A stretch of DNA of 64,000 nt from Lonicera japonica (GCA_021464415.1 CM038465.1:17949839-18013838); one strand, 5' to 3'; shown: positions 1 through 12,718, numbered from the stretch's first letter. A program made the numbers and translations. Notes: generated by a model not told the origin, from the sequence alone.

Positions 1-371
1 ATAATGTGAGTTTATGCTTACATGTGTTGATCATCTCTTATTACTTGTTTTGCACATCCCTTGTCGATTCCTTCGAACAGTTTGGCAACGACCCTTGTCT
101 TTTCAGATAATTCCCCAAATTACGCCGTTTGCAAGCCCCGCTCCTAGCTAAAGAGCCAACATTTTCACCTGGTCGGTGTGTATAACGGCTCCTGCGTTCG
201 GTGATTACGACGCTAACCTCATTTGCATTGCTTGAAAAAGGGAAAATCAGGATATAATGGATGTGATGTTCTGCGTAAAGAATGATCGATCTGTGGTATT
301 TGATTGGAACCTGGGTGGTGGAGTTTTTAATCACTCAAGTGTATTCCGTAGTGCTCTTACATTAATTAGCG
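1..371. other. Unassigned sequence at left edge
   Basis: No convincing coding region is visible. A 97-codon minus-strand reading frame is present, but its composition matches no family I recognise. This may be the internal part of a retroelement next to the putative LTR that starts at 372, but nothing here proves that. Confidence 0.3.
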
Positions 372-1931
372 TGTAACATCCCTACATCAATGCAATGTCA
401 CATGAACATTGCTTCTAATGTCAACCATTTTTGCCGAATTGGCTTTTATAGTTCCAGCTCCACAGATATATGTACATAATGATCACGGTTTCAATGTTAT
501 ATAAAAGCCGAGAACAATAGCAACCAGAATTACACCGAGATAAAAATATATGATTCACTCCGATATGGCCTCAAGAGAATATATCATAAGAATGTATCAA
601 ATTTTGAATCACATATAAGAATCATGACATGTCATGCCAAGTTTTCGGGCTATAGATTGCCCTCATTGCTGCCCTCCGGAGATTTAGGCATTTTCAACCC
701 AATGGCACTGATCCTTACTTATTTTAATCGACAAGAACTTTTCATTACCTTATCATGCTCACCACTAAGATGTAATTATATATGGCCAACATGATATGTA
801 TATAAATCAAATGAGTATATAGATTCCTCTCTATGACAGAAGACCGAAGATTCGTATAATTGATATTGCTTATCCATAATATCAATAGCAATTGACGTGA
901 GACAATGTTAGGCTTCTGGTTGGCACATTAAGTACCTGCTCATGCAATGCTATGCACCAAGGAATGCAATAATCCAACAAGAATTTCTCAAGTCCTTGAA
1001 GATTTACAATAAATCTTGGGCGATGAGAAGAATTGTACTTTAAATATCTTGTTAAATAGTTTTTAGTAGGATAATTAAGATAATCATGCTCATGCATAAT
1101 AATCCTTCTTTTTCTATTCACCCCGCTTAAGTTTTACCACTCAATTCTTATGATCAACAATTCAATTAGTAACCATACTTGAGTAATTCAAGTAACATCA
1201 TGATTATTTTCATAATTATCTAACAATAACACATGCATGGGTAAATTCCTTCATAAATTTTCAAATCTTGGTAATTTATACATGTTAATGAGCATATAAG
1301 TCCAATTTGATACTTGTAAGAACAATTTAAGTAAAAATTCATGGAATTCAATAAGAAATCTCACATGGAAGCAAAATTAAACCCATACCTAGAGAGAATT
1401 ATACTAAGAATGAAGTTGGTTGCTTTAAACACCAAGATTATAGGCTTTCTCGACCAATTTCACCAAGTCCCAAGCAAAGTTGAAGGCGATGATGATGAAT
1501 TCTTGTGTTTCTAACTAAAATTTGCTAAATTTCTAATTAATTAGAGTAATTCTCGCCAATTCTCCCAATTTTCCTTATCCTTTTCTCCCTCTAAAATGCT
1601 CTAGGTCTCTCTTGCAAGAAATAGGACAATTTGATATGTTTTAATTGTTAATATCTCAGGTCAAAGTGTAAAACGATCATGTCTTGGCCATGATCGATCA
1701 TGGCCTGTTAAACCAACTTATTCCTAAGGGCATAGTTCCCATAGCATGATCGATCAATGCCCTCTCCTAAACAGGGTCCAGAGATTCCTTTGCCCATGAT
1801 CGATCATGCATTACCCCTAATCGATCATGGCCTCTACAATTTCACTTAATTAAGTTCTTAACCATCAATATTTCATTCCATTAAGGTTATTACATGCCTA
1901 TTTAAACTAGTTTAAATTATGGGGTGTTACA
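372..1931 (-). mobile_element. Putative solo LTR with inverted terminal TGTAACATCCC / GGGGTGTTACA
   Basis: The block starts with TGTAACATCCC and ends with GGGGTGTTACA. These ends are inverse complements at 10 of 11 positions and are typical termini of plant LTRs. No 5-bp target duplication is visible (tagcg against tattc), so it may be a recombined or decayed LTR. Near the right end (about 1690-1830) lie several copies of a TCGA-centred palindrome, ATGATCGATCATG. If the LTR reads on the minus strand these lie in U3, which is the only reason for the strand call. No reading frame of note. Confidence 0.5.
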
Positions 1932-2640
1932 TATTCTCTCTCTTGATTTTGAATGATGCACTCACACACTTGTAAAAATTATCACATAATTCCGAGCCTT
2001 CACTTCCTAATTATACTCTATGGTACAAAAAGATAGCACGTTAGAATTAGAGTTTTGGAATGCTTGTGCCGGCCCCCTAGCATACCAATATTGAACTAGT
2101 ATTGGATACCGGCACGCTTGGCTATTTATTCTTGAAAAACTCTATGTTATTTAGTGTACCGGTACACATATTTAAGCTTTAATAATGGTTCGCTAGGCTA
2201 GAATTCCCAAAGAAAATTCTCTGGCAATTGGTGCATCAGTATACATATTTAAGCTTAATACTGGTTTGGTTGGCTATTATTCTTAGGAAAATTCTTTATT
2301 AATCAGCGTATCGAGATACACATTTAAGCTTCAATAGTGTCACACTTGGTCAACACGAGAATGGTGATTTACTACTAAGTACATATATACATATTTAAGC
2401 TTCAATAACTGTACTCGAGTAAATACACTCAATGCCAAGCATTCTAAGTAATAACTTGATTTGAAAACCGTTTTAGATAATAAAAAGTTCCACCAATAAA
2501 GAATCAAATCAAGTCCACCTAATACAATACTTATTATCCTTATTGAAAGTAAATTCCAACATCTCGAATAATGGCTTGACATCCAATGCAATCGTTCAAT
2601 TGAACTTCAACTTTGACTTACAATTACAAGTGGAATTGAG
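1932..2640. repeat. Degenerate tandem repeat containing the ATATTTAAGCTT motif
   Basis: The phrase (T)ACATATTTAAGCTT recurs at about 2167, 2242, 2320 and 2389, a spacing of roughly 70 to 78 bases. Some flanking words are shared too (TGGTT..GGCTA, AAAATTCT). It looks like an eroded tandem array of four units. The surrounding sequence to 2640 shows no gene. Confidence 0.45.
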
Positions 2641-2644
2641 TTTT

Positions 2645-2894
2645 TGTTCACGGAACCCCAGATGATATAGAAGGTCTGATTAACAAAATTGAGAAGTATG
2701 TGTGGGTTGAAGGTAAGAAAGCACTAGATACTATGGCCAAGAAAGATAAATAAAATAAGACAAAATTTTCCTCCTCAAAAAGGTCAAAGCTAGAGGAAAA
2801 GGAAGGATGACCAGCGTGGAGAAACAGCCATGGAAAATAGCTATAAAGGGTTTAATACCATCTTCAAGGAACCAATTAATTAGATCATGAACAA
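2645..2894 (+). pseudogene. Ty3/gypsy gag remnant, left part
   Basis: The plus-strand reading resembles the middle of a plant Ty3/gypsy gag (residues around DDIEGLINKIEKYV). Stop codons interrupt it. The reading resumes at 14153, after the copia element, so the two pieces were continuous before that insertion. The family call rests on resemblance only. Confidence 0.55.
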
Positions 2895-4141
2895 TGTAGG
2901 TCGAAAAATACCATAGAGGGGGGGGGGGTGAATAGGGTTTTTAAAACTTAATCAGATTTTTAAAATCAATTAAAAATGTTTAATGTCTATATCAATCAAG
3001 AAATCAAAAAACAAAGTTAATTCCAATCACAAAGTATAAATATCACAATATGAGAGATCAAAAGATAGAAAGATTGAATCGATAGAAGTCGAAGACTTTT
3101 TGTCCACACGGTTCGGCTTGTTAGCCCTTACTTCCGCGCTCGGTTAGTACCCCGAGAATTTCCACTATAACTAATCTTCTTCCGGGTAAAGATCAACCCT
3201 CTACAAGTGTATTCTTCTCACACACTCTTATAAGTATTGAATCTCTCTCAATACTCACACAAGATTTCACTCTTGCTATCTTAAGAGATAAACCTCTCTT
3301 AATGTTTGAAAGAAAAGATTTGGTGACTAACACCAATGTATAATAGCTCTCAAGTGTATGAAGATTACAATTTAAGCTCACACTAAGAGATATCAAATTT
3401 GATCAATAAGTTCTAGCTCAAAATAGTTGTTATTGATCAAAAGAAAAGTTCTTGAATCTTTGGATATTGAATGTAGATAAAGAGGATAATGTAAAAATAA
3501 TTCAATAGTGTTTAAATAAGTCTTAGATGGTGTATATATAATCTAGGAAACCATATGGCCGTTTGGAGGGAGTTGGTGAGAGTTTGGTACCAAACATGGT
3601 AAAAAATTAGAACTCCAACGGCTAGTTTCTGGGCCATCAGTTGACTGAGAAAGGCTCATCAGTCGACTGAGTGGCCATCAATCGACTGAACAAAGCCCAT
3701 CAGTCGACTGATGGTCCCCTCTGGTCTGCTGCCAGATTGACCAAAAATCCCATTTTTCACACTTTTGCAAATTAGCTCAAAAATCAATTTTGAAGCTAGC
3801 GGATACTTAAATATGAGTTTCTAAGACTTCTATAATGTAAAGAGCTCCGAAATGAGTTCGTTTAGTATTTAAAATGAATTTGTTTCAAGAACGGTTTTTT
3901 CACCAAAAATAAGATTTATTAAAGGAAATTTGATTTAACTTTTGATTTGATCAATCTTATAATATTGAAACATTGTATGAGCTATTATGATGATCAAATA
4001 TAAATCTTTACAAAGGAAACTAAAGCACTCAGTCACATATACAATAACGAGTCTTCGAGGGCTTTTTTTGTATCTTCGTTTCTTTTCTTCCTTGGCTCAT
4101 TGTACTTCATAGAAATGCCATTGAAGATGTATTGACCAAGA

Positions 4142-5944
4142 TGTTGACCTTGAAGGTCTTAATCTTATTTTGATAATAACAATAAATCAATCATGTGTAA
4201 TTTAACATGTTCTTGATATAAGATTATAGATTTCTTATTTGGAAAATCAAGAATAACATGATTGCTCAAAGGAAGTTTGACAATGATCATTCAATCAATA
4301 TCCGATCAAGTCAACGAAGCATTCCACTAAAACCGATCTACCCGAATCAAGATCATTCTTCTACAAGCGATGGACAAGACAAGAAGATCAATCTTATCAC
4401 TCACAAGCTAGCAATGCAAATCCATGAAGCACAAAGATCAAGAATCATATGCAAAAGCTTCAAGGGAAAAGCTTCAAGTGAAGAATCAATTTGAAGAAAC
4501 AAATCGAAGCATTCGAAGACTCATCTATTCGGTAATTGAATGTTTGCTTAGGATTAATGTAAAGTTTCTTAATTGATTGATTATATAGCTCAAACGTAAA
4601 CTTGCATCATTGTTAGATTGATCATAACCAAGTTTGAATCAAAATCATTTCAAAACATCATTCTTATAAAAACCGGTTTTGAAATAAATTCACTATAAAT
4701 TCATATGAATGAATTTTGTTACAAAAACATATTTGGGAGTCTTAGAAACTTATTTGGAACCTATCCCAAGCATCAAAATTGATTTTGGAACTTAATTGCA
4801 AAAATGTTTATTTTTCCCTTTCTAGACTCGCTCTGTTTTTGCGCAGTTTTGATCTAACGGTTTGTTGGAGACCTTCCTGGACTCCGATCATTATGAAATT
4901 TTGACAGAAGTTAGATAACACATTATAGTACTTATATACAAAATTTCATCATGATCCAACGGCTGGATAATGAGATATGATCAAAACAATTCGTAAATTT
5001 TGCCGTCTGCAGCAATCTGTCTCCAGAACCATGTAGTCGACTACATGGTTAATGGGGTAGTCGACTACACCATGTAGTCGACTACATGGGTCATTAGGGA
5101 GTCGACTACATGGCCAAAAATAGCCGTTGGAACCTTTTAAAAAGTGTATTTTTGCCCCATTAATTTATATATTCACCTCAAACGGCTATATCACTTTTGG
5201 GACTATAAATATGACTTCCAAGACTCATTCTAAACACCTTGAATCATTCATATACTCTATTCTTCATCTATCTTTATTATTCAAAGATTCAAGAAATTGT
5301 TTTTGATCAATCATTAATCTTTTGAGTTATATCATCTTGATCAAATAGGATAACTCTAGTGTGAGCTTCAAATTGTATTCTATACACACTTGAGAGAGTT
5401 ATTGTAAATTGGTGTGAATCACCAAACAATTTTGTATTCAATTGTGAGAGGTAAATCTCATAGGAAAAACAAGAAGGTAAATTCTTGTTTAGATATTGTG
5501 AAAGGTAAATTTCACAAGGTTAGCAAGAGAGAGATTCTTGTGGGAATATTGTGGTCAAGCAATATTTGTAAAGAGTGTAGTGAGAAGAATTACACTTGTA
5601 GAGGTTTGATCTTCACCCGGAAGGAGATTGATTTTAGTGGAAATTCTCGGGGAACTAACCGAGCGCGGACTATGGTTTGGTAAACCAAAACCGTATGGAC
5701 AAAAAGCCTTGGACTTCAAATCGGTTCAATCTTTCTTACTCAATCTCTTTATTATTGATTGTTTTGTTATTGCTTGAGATTGCTTAATTATTTTCTCTTG
5801 TACTTAATTGTTTATTTGCTTACATTCCTTGATATATTTGTTAAGTAAATTGTTTTACTCAAACTTTTTGAAAAGATTTTTAAATTCCGCATTTAGTTTT
5901 AAAAACCCTATTCACCCCCCTCTAGGGTTGTTTTCCGACCAACA
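4142..5944 (+). mobile_element. Solo LTR nested in the copia 3' LTR
   Basis: It starts TGTTGACC and ends CCGACCAACA. It is flanked by the perfect 5-bp duplication caaga (4137-4141 and 5945-5949). No internal retroelement sequence is present, so it is a solo LTR left by recombination. It is related to, but distinct from, the host LTR, and matches the 45844-47398 LTR in the opposite orientation. U3 carries about four GTAGTCGACTAC palindromes (5033-5112), followed by a TATA box near 5203 (ACTATAAATA). Short ORFs inside are chance. Confidence 0.93.
5030..5115. promoter_or_regulatory. Array of GTAGTCGACTAC palindromes upstream of a TATA box
   Basis: At least four copies of a TAGTCGACTA-centred dyad, most followed by CATGG, lie about 90 bases before the TATA-like ACTATAAATA at about 5203. 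The position in U3 suggests an enhancer or a dimeric transcription factor site. That role is inferred from position only. Confidence 0.6.
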
Positions 5945-6138
5945 CAAGAGTTGTGTGAGGTGTAAGACATTGAACGTGCAATACTTTGTAGATGAATGAT
6001 CTTGATTCCGGCTTTTCGTTTAAGTCCACGTATGATCAATTTATTGTGGCTATAACTTAAAACATCAACTAAGTTAAATTACACATGATTAACTTTATTG
6101 TTATTATCAAAACAAGATTAGTGACTTTCAAGTCAACA

Positions 6139-6152
6139 ATCTCTCCCTTTTT
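6139..6152 (-). promoter_or_regulatory. Polypurine tract of the copia element
   Basis: The minus strand reads AAAAAGGGAGAGAT directly before the 3' LTR start (TGTTGACTTG). This is the expected position and composition of the plus-strand primer for reverse transcription. Confidence 0.85.
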
Positions 6153-6495
6153 GATGATGACAATAAATTAATGTGTGTTTGTGATTAAGATCATTAGTTG
6201 AGTTTTCTAACGGGAAAACTCTCCCTCAAACTATGCATTAAAAAGAATATAGCAAGCATGCATAAGAGAATATAAAGATCATAATAAAAACTTCAAACTT
6301 AAGTTAAGTTTAAACCAATTATTAGAATTAAGAATAATAAAACTTAGAGAAATAAAACTTAAAAGTTCATAGAATATCAAAACATAAAAACTTGTAAAGT
6401 TCATAATAAAACTTAGAGAGTGTGTACCAAACACTCTAGCACACACACAAACTTCTCCCCCTTTTGTTATCAACAAAAAGGAGAGAGCCGAATGC

Positions 6496-7740
6496 CTACT
6501 CATGCGGGTCTTGTGGGTCTTGTGGCCATTGCCCCCAACCTTGATCAACGGGATAGGGATTCCAAACCGAAAAAACATGCTCCGGATGGTAGCGAAGAAA
6601 TGCTTCTTCATGAGCTCTTTGTCGATCCTCAATACGATTGAAGCGGTTGGTCATGTTGGTCGATAGAGCTTGAACTTGACTCGATAACCCTTGAATTGCT
6701 TGAAGCAAGGAGGCATTGGATGATTGGCTACGGCCTTGTGAGGTAGTGGCTTCAGGGAGCTCGGAACCTTCTCCTCCTTCTTCTTCTTCTTCACCCATTT
6801 CTTCGGAGGAGTCATCGCTTTCATCGCCACTTTCATCTCTATCGCGAGGATCATTTGGAGTCCATTGACCATATACCAAGCTATATTTCATCAACCGGAT
6901 CACTTTGGCGCTATAAGTCTCCTCACTTGTGGGAATGATAACATCAACCTTATCTTCGAGACGGATATTGTAGAATTTGAACAATTGAGTGAGGGCCATT
7001 CCATAGACCAATCCTTGCCTTTTTCGATTTGTGATCTCAAGGAGATGATGAAACATTAGGCTAGCAAAGTCCAATTTGTGTCCCATTACGATCACCCATA
7101 CCAAGAATAGTTCCAACGCATTGAGTGAAGCACGACTACCACGCCTTGGAATGATCGAGTACCCGAGGATTGAATGTATAAGACGGGCATCGAATTTAAG
7201 CATTGAGGCCTTAATTTCTTCTTGCGTATTGCGAAATCTACGCTTGAGTAGGATTCCTTTGGCGGTGTTCTTATTAAAACCGAGAAGATCCCCAAAGTTG
7301 GATGGTACTTCTGTTACATCGTCAACTGGGAATCCAAAAATTTCGGCTAGCTCAGGTTTGTTAAAGCTAATATGTTGCCCGTTCAATAGTGTAACAAGAC
7401 GGGCCTTGTTGGGACGGCCGTTATCAAGAATCGGATGGTGCAAGTTTGCATAGAATAATCGGATAAGCCGTGGGTACACATTTTCACGGATGCTTAAGAA
7501 GTTTATTATACCTTGGTTTTGAAATAAGCCAGCAACATTTAATCCATTCGAAGCAAACAATTAAAAATTAAATTGTTTACCATCAACGATGGCCCGGGTT
7601 GAGTAGTCGTTGTTGAAATTCTCTTGCGCCTCATCGGAGATAAATAGTGGCGGTAGAGGAGCTTGCGGTGGGTTTGCCGATGAAGTACCCACTTATGGTA
7701 CACTTTTGCGAGGGCGACAAGAGCGAGATGGTTGAGACAT
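6496..7740 (-). pseudogene. Extra ORF of the copia element in the env-like position
   Basis: It lies between RNase H and the polypurine tract. The open part is 354 codons (7560-6496). The likely original start is the ATG at 7740-7738, and two in-frame stops (7695-7693 and 7563-7561) separate it from the open part. The first roughly 230 residues resemble the domain annotated in plants as 'putative plant transposon protein'. A strongly acidic stretch (SDDSSEEMGEEEEEG) follows, then a heptad-like helical segment (LSSQVQALSTNMTNRFNRIE) and a Trp/Pro-rich tail. I see no signal peptide or membrane segment, so it is not a recognisable envelope protein. Sireviruses are known to carry additional ORFs here. 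Its function is unknown. Confidence 0.75.
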
Positions 7741-8159
7741 ATCTATAGAGATAGGGTGAGAGAAATAGGTTTTGAAAAGTTAAGGTTTTAAAAGATTTGA
7801 AAATTTTAAGGTGAAAATTTGTTTGAATGAGAGAAATTTGCAAGAGATTGGTTAGATAGATGTAGTAAGATGAGTTTTGTAAAGCAATTTGGTGTAAGAT
7901 AGAGTTTTGATTTGAAAATTGATAATGGTGGCTAGGGTTAGGGTTAGAGAGAGATTGAGATGGGTTTGAGAGATTTGGGATGAAATAGGTGAGATTTGTG
8001 GTTGATTTGATGTAGGAAGTGGAGGATTTTTGGTTTAAATGGAGTTTTGATGAAGAAAATAGGAGATAGATGATGTTTGTGAAGGTTTGGGAAGGGTTAT
8101 GTGTGATGTATTTCGAAATGGAGAAGAGAGAAGTGAAGGGAAAGCAGTGGAAATAAAAA

Positions 8160-8260
8160 ATTTAGTGTAACTGCTTCTCAGCTCTGCTTAATTGACTGAT
8201 GAACACCCTTCAGTCGACTGATGGTTCTTGATCAGTTGACTGATCACCCATTCTGCCATA
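8160..8260. promoter_or_regulatory. Internal copy of the CAGTCGACTG palindrome cluster
   Basis: Three copies of the dyad (AATTGACTGATG, CAGTCGACTGATG, CAGTTGACTGATC) lie between RNase H and the extra ORF, outside the LTRs. They resemble the U3 palindromes of the same element. Upstream placement relative to the extra ORF could mean shared regulation, or an LTR-derived duplication. Confidence 0.5.
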
Positions 8261-8474
8261 ATTTTCTCGGTTGGAGCTTTTTAAGCCAAAATGACCTAGA
8301 ATGAGCAACTTTACAACATTTGTGGTACAAAAATGATATTAGTACTTCAAATAATATGTAATAGAAGCATTAGGTACAAAAATACTTAATTCATATTTAA
8401 TTAAATAATTACATAATTTTTGTATGCTTTTGAGATAAGCAATAATGATCAATATACATGAAAATTTTGGTCAA

Positions 8475-11400
8475 CTAGATATCACATGCTTTAGTCATAC
8501 CAATTTCACGTCGAATAGTGCTAAAGCGATCATCGGAAAGTGGTTTAGTGAAAATATTCGCAAATTGCGATTTAGTGCCAATGAATTCAATATCAACCTC
8601 ACCTTTTTGCATATGATCACCAATAAAATGATATCTTATCTTAATGTGCTTAGTACGTGAATATTGTATGGGGTTCTTGGTCAAGCTAATAGCACTTGTG
8701 TTGTCACATTTAATGGGAATGTGACTAAGACTTAATCTAAAGTCTTCTAGTTGTTGTTTAATGTATAAAGTTTGAGCACAACAACTTTCGGCCGCCACAT
8801 ATTCGGCTTCGGCCGTTGAAAGGGCCACCGAGTTTTGTTTCTTGCCTGACCAAGATACTAGTGCGTGTCCTAAGAAATGACAAGTGCCACTAGTGCTTTT
8901 CCTATCGATTTTGCAACCGGCAAAATCCACATCGGAATAACTAATCAAGTCAAAAGAGTTCTCTCTTGGGTACCATAAACCCAAGGAACTAGTACCGAAA
9001 AGATAACGGAAAATCCGTTTTACAGCAAGTAGATGTGACTCTTTAGGATCCGCTTGGAATCGTGCACAAAGACATACACTAAACATAATATCCAGCCTAG
9101 AGGCTGTCAAATATAATAAACTACCGATCATATCTCGATATTTCTTGATGTCTACGCTCTTACCAATCTCGTCTTTGTCGAGCTTCAAAGTTGAACTCAT
9201 AGGAGTGCTCATGGATTTTGCGCCTTCCATGTCAAATTTCTTCAAGAGTTCATTCACTTACTTTTCTTGATTGATGAAAATGCCTTCTTTGCATTGCTTC
9301 ACTTGTAATCCAAGGAAGTAGTTCATCTCTCCCATCATACTCATTTCGAATTCCTTTTGCATACATGTGAAAAAATCCTTACAAAGATTTTCGTTAGTAG
9401 AACCAAATATAATATCATCAACATAAATTTGCACAAGTAGCATGTCATTGTCATGATTTTTGATAAATAAGGTAGTATCAATTTTACCTCTAACAAAACC
9501 ATTGTTAATCAAAAATGAACTAAGTCTATCATACCATGCTCTAGGTGCTTGGTTTGAGCCATACAAAGCTTTAGATAGCTTAAACACATAATCCGGATAA
9601 ACATGATTTTCAAAACCGAGAGGTTGTTTCACATAAACTTCCTCTTCAATAAAACCATTCAAGAAAGCACTTTTCACATCCATTTGATATAATTTAAAAT
9701 TCTTAAAACATGAATAAGCAAGTAGTATGCGAATGGCTTCTAAACGAGCTACGGGTGCATATGTTTCTTCATAATCAATGTCCTCCTCTTGATTGTATCC
9801 TTGGGCAACAAGTCTAGCTTTATTTCTAATAATTACACAATTTTCATCGTTTTTGTTACGAAATACTCATTTAGTACCAATAATTGTGTGATCATTAGGT
9901 TTGGGAACAAGTGTCCACACTTTGTTTCTCTCAAATTGATTGAGCTCTTCTTACATAGCCATCATCCAAGATTCATCTTATTCGGCTTCAATTATGTTTT
10001 TGGGCTCATATTGAGAAACAAATGCCACATTATTGCATACATTTTTTAAGGATGATCTAGTCATAACTCTACTAGATGGCTCTCCAAGAATTTGATCAAT
10101 AGGATGGTTGGACACAAATTTCCAACTCCTAGGCAAATCATTCGAGTTTTGCTCAGTTTTATTTTCCAACTCCTTAGAAGGAGCTTGAGCACTTGATGTT
10201 TCTTCCTTAGATGTATCGTTAATTTGAATATCCAAAATCTTTTAGATAATTTCAACATCGTCATCGGAATGTACTATGGGTGAGAAAGGATTTTACTCAT
10301 CAAATACAACATGCATAGACTCTTGGACTACTAAACTTTTCTTGTTATAAACTCTATATGCTTTACTATTAGTGGCATACCCAAGAAAAATTCTTTCATC
10401 GGATTTAACATCAAATTTACCCAAGTGATCACGATCATTCAAAATAAAACATTTGCAACCAAAAACCTTAAAATATGCAATATTTAGTTTCTTGTCATTC
10501 CATAATTCATAAGGTGTCTTATCTAACTTTTTACGAATGATGGTACGATTAATCACATAGCATGCAGAGTTAACGGCTTTCGCCCACAAATACTCCGGCA
10601 AACAATGTTCATTAAGCATAGTCCTAGACATCTCTTGAAGAGATCTATTTTTTCTCTCAACAACACCATTTTGTTGAGGAGTTCTAGGTGTCGAAAAATT
10701 ATGATAAATGCCATGCTCATCACAAAAATTTGCAATATCAACATTATCAAATTCTCTACCTCTATCACTCCTAACATGCACAATAGAAACACCTTTTTCA
10801 TTTTGAACTTTTTTAAAAAAATTTGCAAAGACATGTGGAGTTTCATTTTTATGGGAAAGAAAGAACACCCAAGAAAATTCTAGTGTAATCATCAACAATA
10901 ACAAGAGCGTATAATTTTCCACCTAGGCTAGCAACCGAAATAGGACCAAACAAATCAAGATGCAACATATCAAGTGGTCTAGATGTAGTGATGTCCTTTT
11001 TAGACTTGAAAGAAGATTTGTGTTGTTTACCAAGTTGACATGCATCACAAATTTTATCTTTAACAAATTTGTTTTAGGCAATCCTTTAACTAGCTCTTTC
11101 TTAGACAAAACATGAATTAATTTCATATTAGCATGACCTAGTCTCCTATGCCATAACCAAGATACATCATTTATAGCGGATAAGCATTTAACATCTTGTT
11201 GTGATAAATCATCATGTTCAAGAGTATACACATTGTTAGTTCTATATGCAATAAGTAGAATGGAATCATCACTAACATTCTTAACAATGCAACGATCGGA
11301 TTTAAAAATAACTTCATAACCCTTATCACATAATTGACTAATGCTAAGTAAATTATGCTTCAAACCATCAACTAATAGAACATTATCAATACATGTAGAA

Positions 11401-11610
11401 TGCTTACCAACCTTACCTATACCGATGATTTTTCCCTTGGCGTTGTCCCCGAAAGTCACATTCCCTCCTCGCTTGGGAATAAGACTTAAGAAGTTGTTCT
11501 TGTCTCCCGTCATGTGCTTTGAGCAACCACTATCCAAAAACCACCTGGTTTTGCTACCCTTGGCTTTCAAGCACACTTTATTGTCTCTTGCCATAAGGCA
11601 AATGTTTGCC
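8475..11610 (-). pseudogene. copia pol polyprotein: protease, integrase, reverse transcriptase, RNase H
   Basis: Minus-strand segments read in order. Protease has the LDSGCSKHMTG active site near 11545. A GAG-pre-integrase region follows (WLWHRRLGH, about 11140). Integrase shows the D of VRSDRGREFDN and the E of NGVVERKN (10760-10640). Reverse transcriptase has the YVDD motif near 9420, and RNase H has STAEAEYVAAES near 8800 and KCDNTSAISL near 8700. Two frameshifts (about 11075 and 10880) and at least six in-frame stops (for example after VVFDE at 10293 and before VNELL at 9258) inactivate it. A full copia pol is normally one open frame. Confidence 0.93.
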
Positions 11611-12676
11611 GTCCCTCGTCGCTAGAGTCGGCATCAGACTCACCCTCTTCGGAATCACTCCAAGTGCCTTTGAGGGCATGTCTAACTTGTTTGAAGGCTT
11701 TATCTCTTTTATCTCTTCTCTCCTTTCTTCTAACCGGGCAATTGGTTTTGAAATGTCTCGGTTCATGGCAATGAAAACATTTTTTGACTTCTTCGTTTTC
11801 AACTCTTGGTTGAATTGATCAATCATTATTCCTCTTCGATGAAGAACCAAGGTTGTTTCTTTTTCCTTGAAACTTCTTCTTCTTGGCTAGAAATTTCATG
11901 AAGTTTCTAGAGAGAAGAGCCATGTCATCATCACCGCCCATTGACTCTTCGTCATCCTCTCGTTGACTTACTTTGAGAGCAAGAGTCTTCTTGGCTTTTG
12001 AATCAATTTCTTCTTCTCTCTCCAATTCCTTCTCATGGGTTTTAAGTGAACCCAAGAGTTCATCCATGCTTAGCGTCTTGAGGTTCTTGGTTTCTTGAAT
12101 AGCCGCTACTTGGGGTCTCCACTTCTTGGAAAGATTTCGAAGAATCTTTCGAATCTTGTCTTTATTAGAGTAAACCTTTCCAAGGAGATCCAGAGCATTA
12201 ATGATAATGGAGAACCTACTATACATAGAAGCAAGTGATTCATTAGGCTCCATTTTGAAAAGTTCATAATCATGAACAAGCATATCAATATTGTCATCCT
12301 TGACTTGTGAGGTTCCCTCATAAGCAACCTCTAATTTGTCCCATATTTCTTTTGCGGTTTTACAACTAGAAATTTTGTTGTATGCGTCCATAGTCAATGA
12401 ACAATGTAAAGAATTGAAGGCTTTAGCATTAAATTGGATTTTCTTAATGTCATTCTCATCATAATCGGAGATAGACTTGGGAGTAACATTACCCCTTTCA
12501 TCGGTTTTGATAATCTCATATGGTCCAATGAGTGTAAACCTCCATTGTTCAAAATCACTAACTTAAAGAAAAGTACACATGCGATTTTTCCAATAACTAT
12601 AATTTTTGCCATCAAATAGAGGTGGCCTAATGGTGGAAGAACCTTCGTTAAGTCCAGTTCCTTAATAGATAGACAT
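11600..12676 (-). pseudogene. copia gag with zinc knuckle
   Basis: The frame begins at the ATG at 12676-12674 and reads through a UBN2-type retrotransposon gag region (AKEIWDKLEVAYEGTSQVK, about 12350-12290), then a basic stretch and a CX2CX4HX4C zinc knuckle (about 11795-11750). Stops at about 12664-12662, 12564 and 11821-11819 break the frame, and a frameshift near 11620 separates it from protease. Gag forms the particle that packages element RNA, and the knuckle binds nucleic acid. Confidence 0.88.
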
Positions 12677-12718
12677 GATCGTAAACTCTAAGATTGTAAA
12701 ATCAAAACAAGAGTACAA

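Larger units (their letters stand above)
2895..6138 (-). repeat. 3' LTR of the copia element, split by a solo LTR
   Basis: It matches the right LTR (12733-14147) almost end to end once the 4142-5944 insertion and one caaga copy are removed, leaving about 1436 bases. It has four TCGA-centred palindromes at about 3645-3712, where the other LTR has three. A TATA-like sequence (minus-strand reading of 3531-3545) lies just downstream in the direction of transcription. A G-run lies at 2917-2928. Confidence 0.92.

Noticed and set aside
6420..7453. Plus-strand ORFs opposite the extra copia ORF
   Set aside because: Shadow frames; the minus-strand protein has the recognisable domain.
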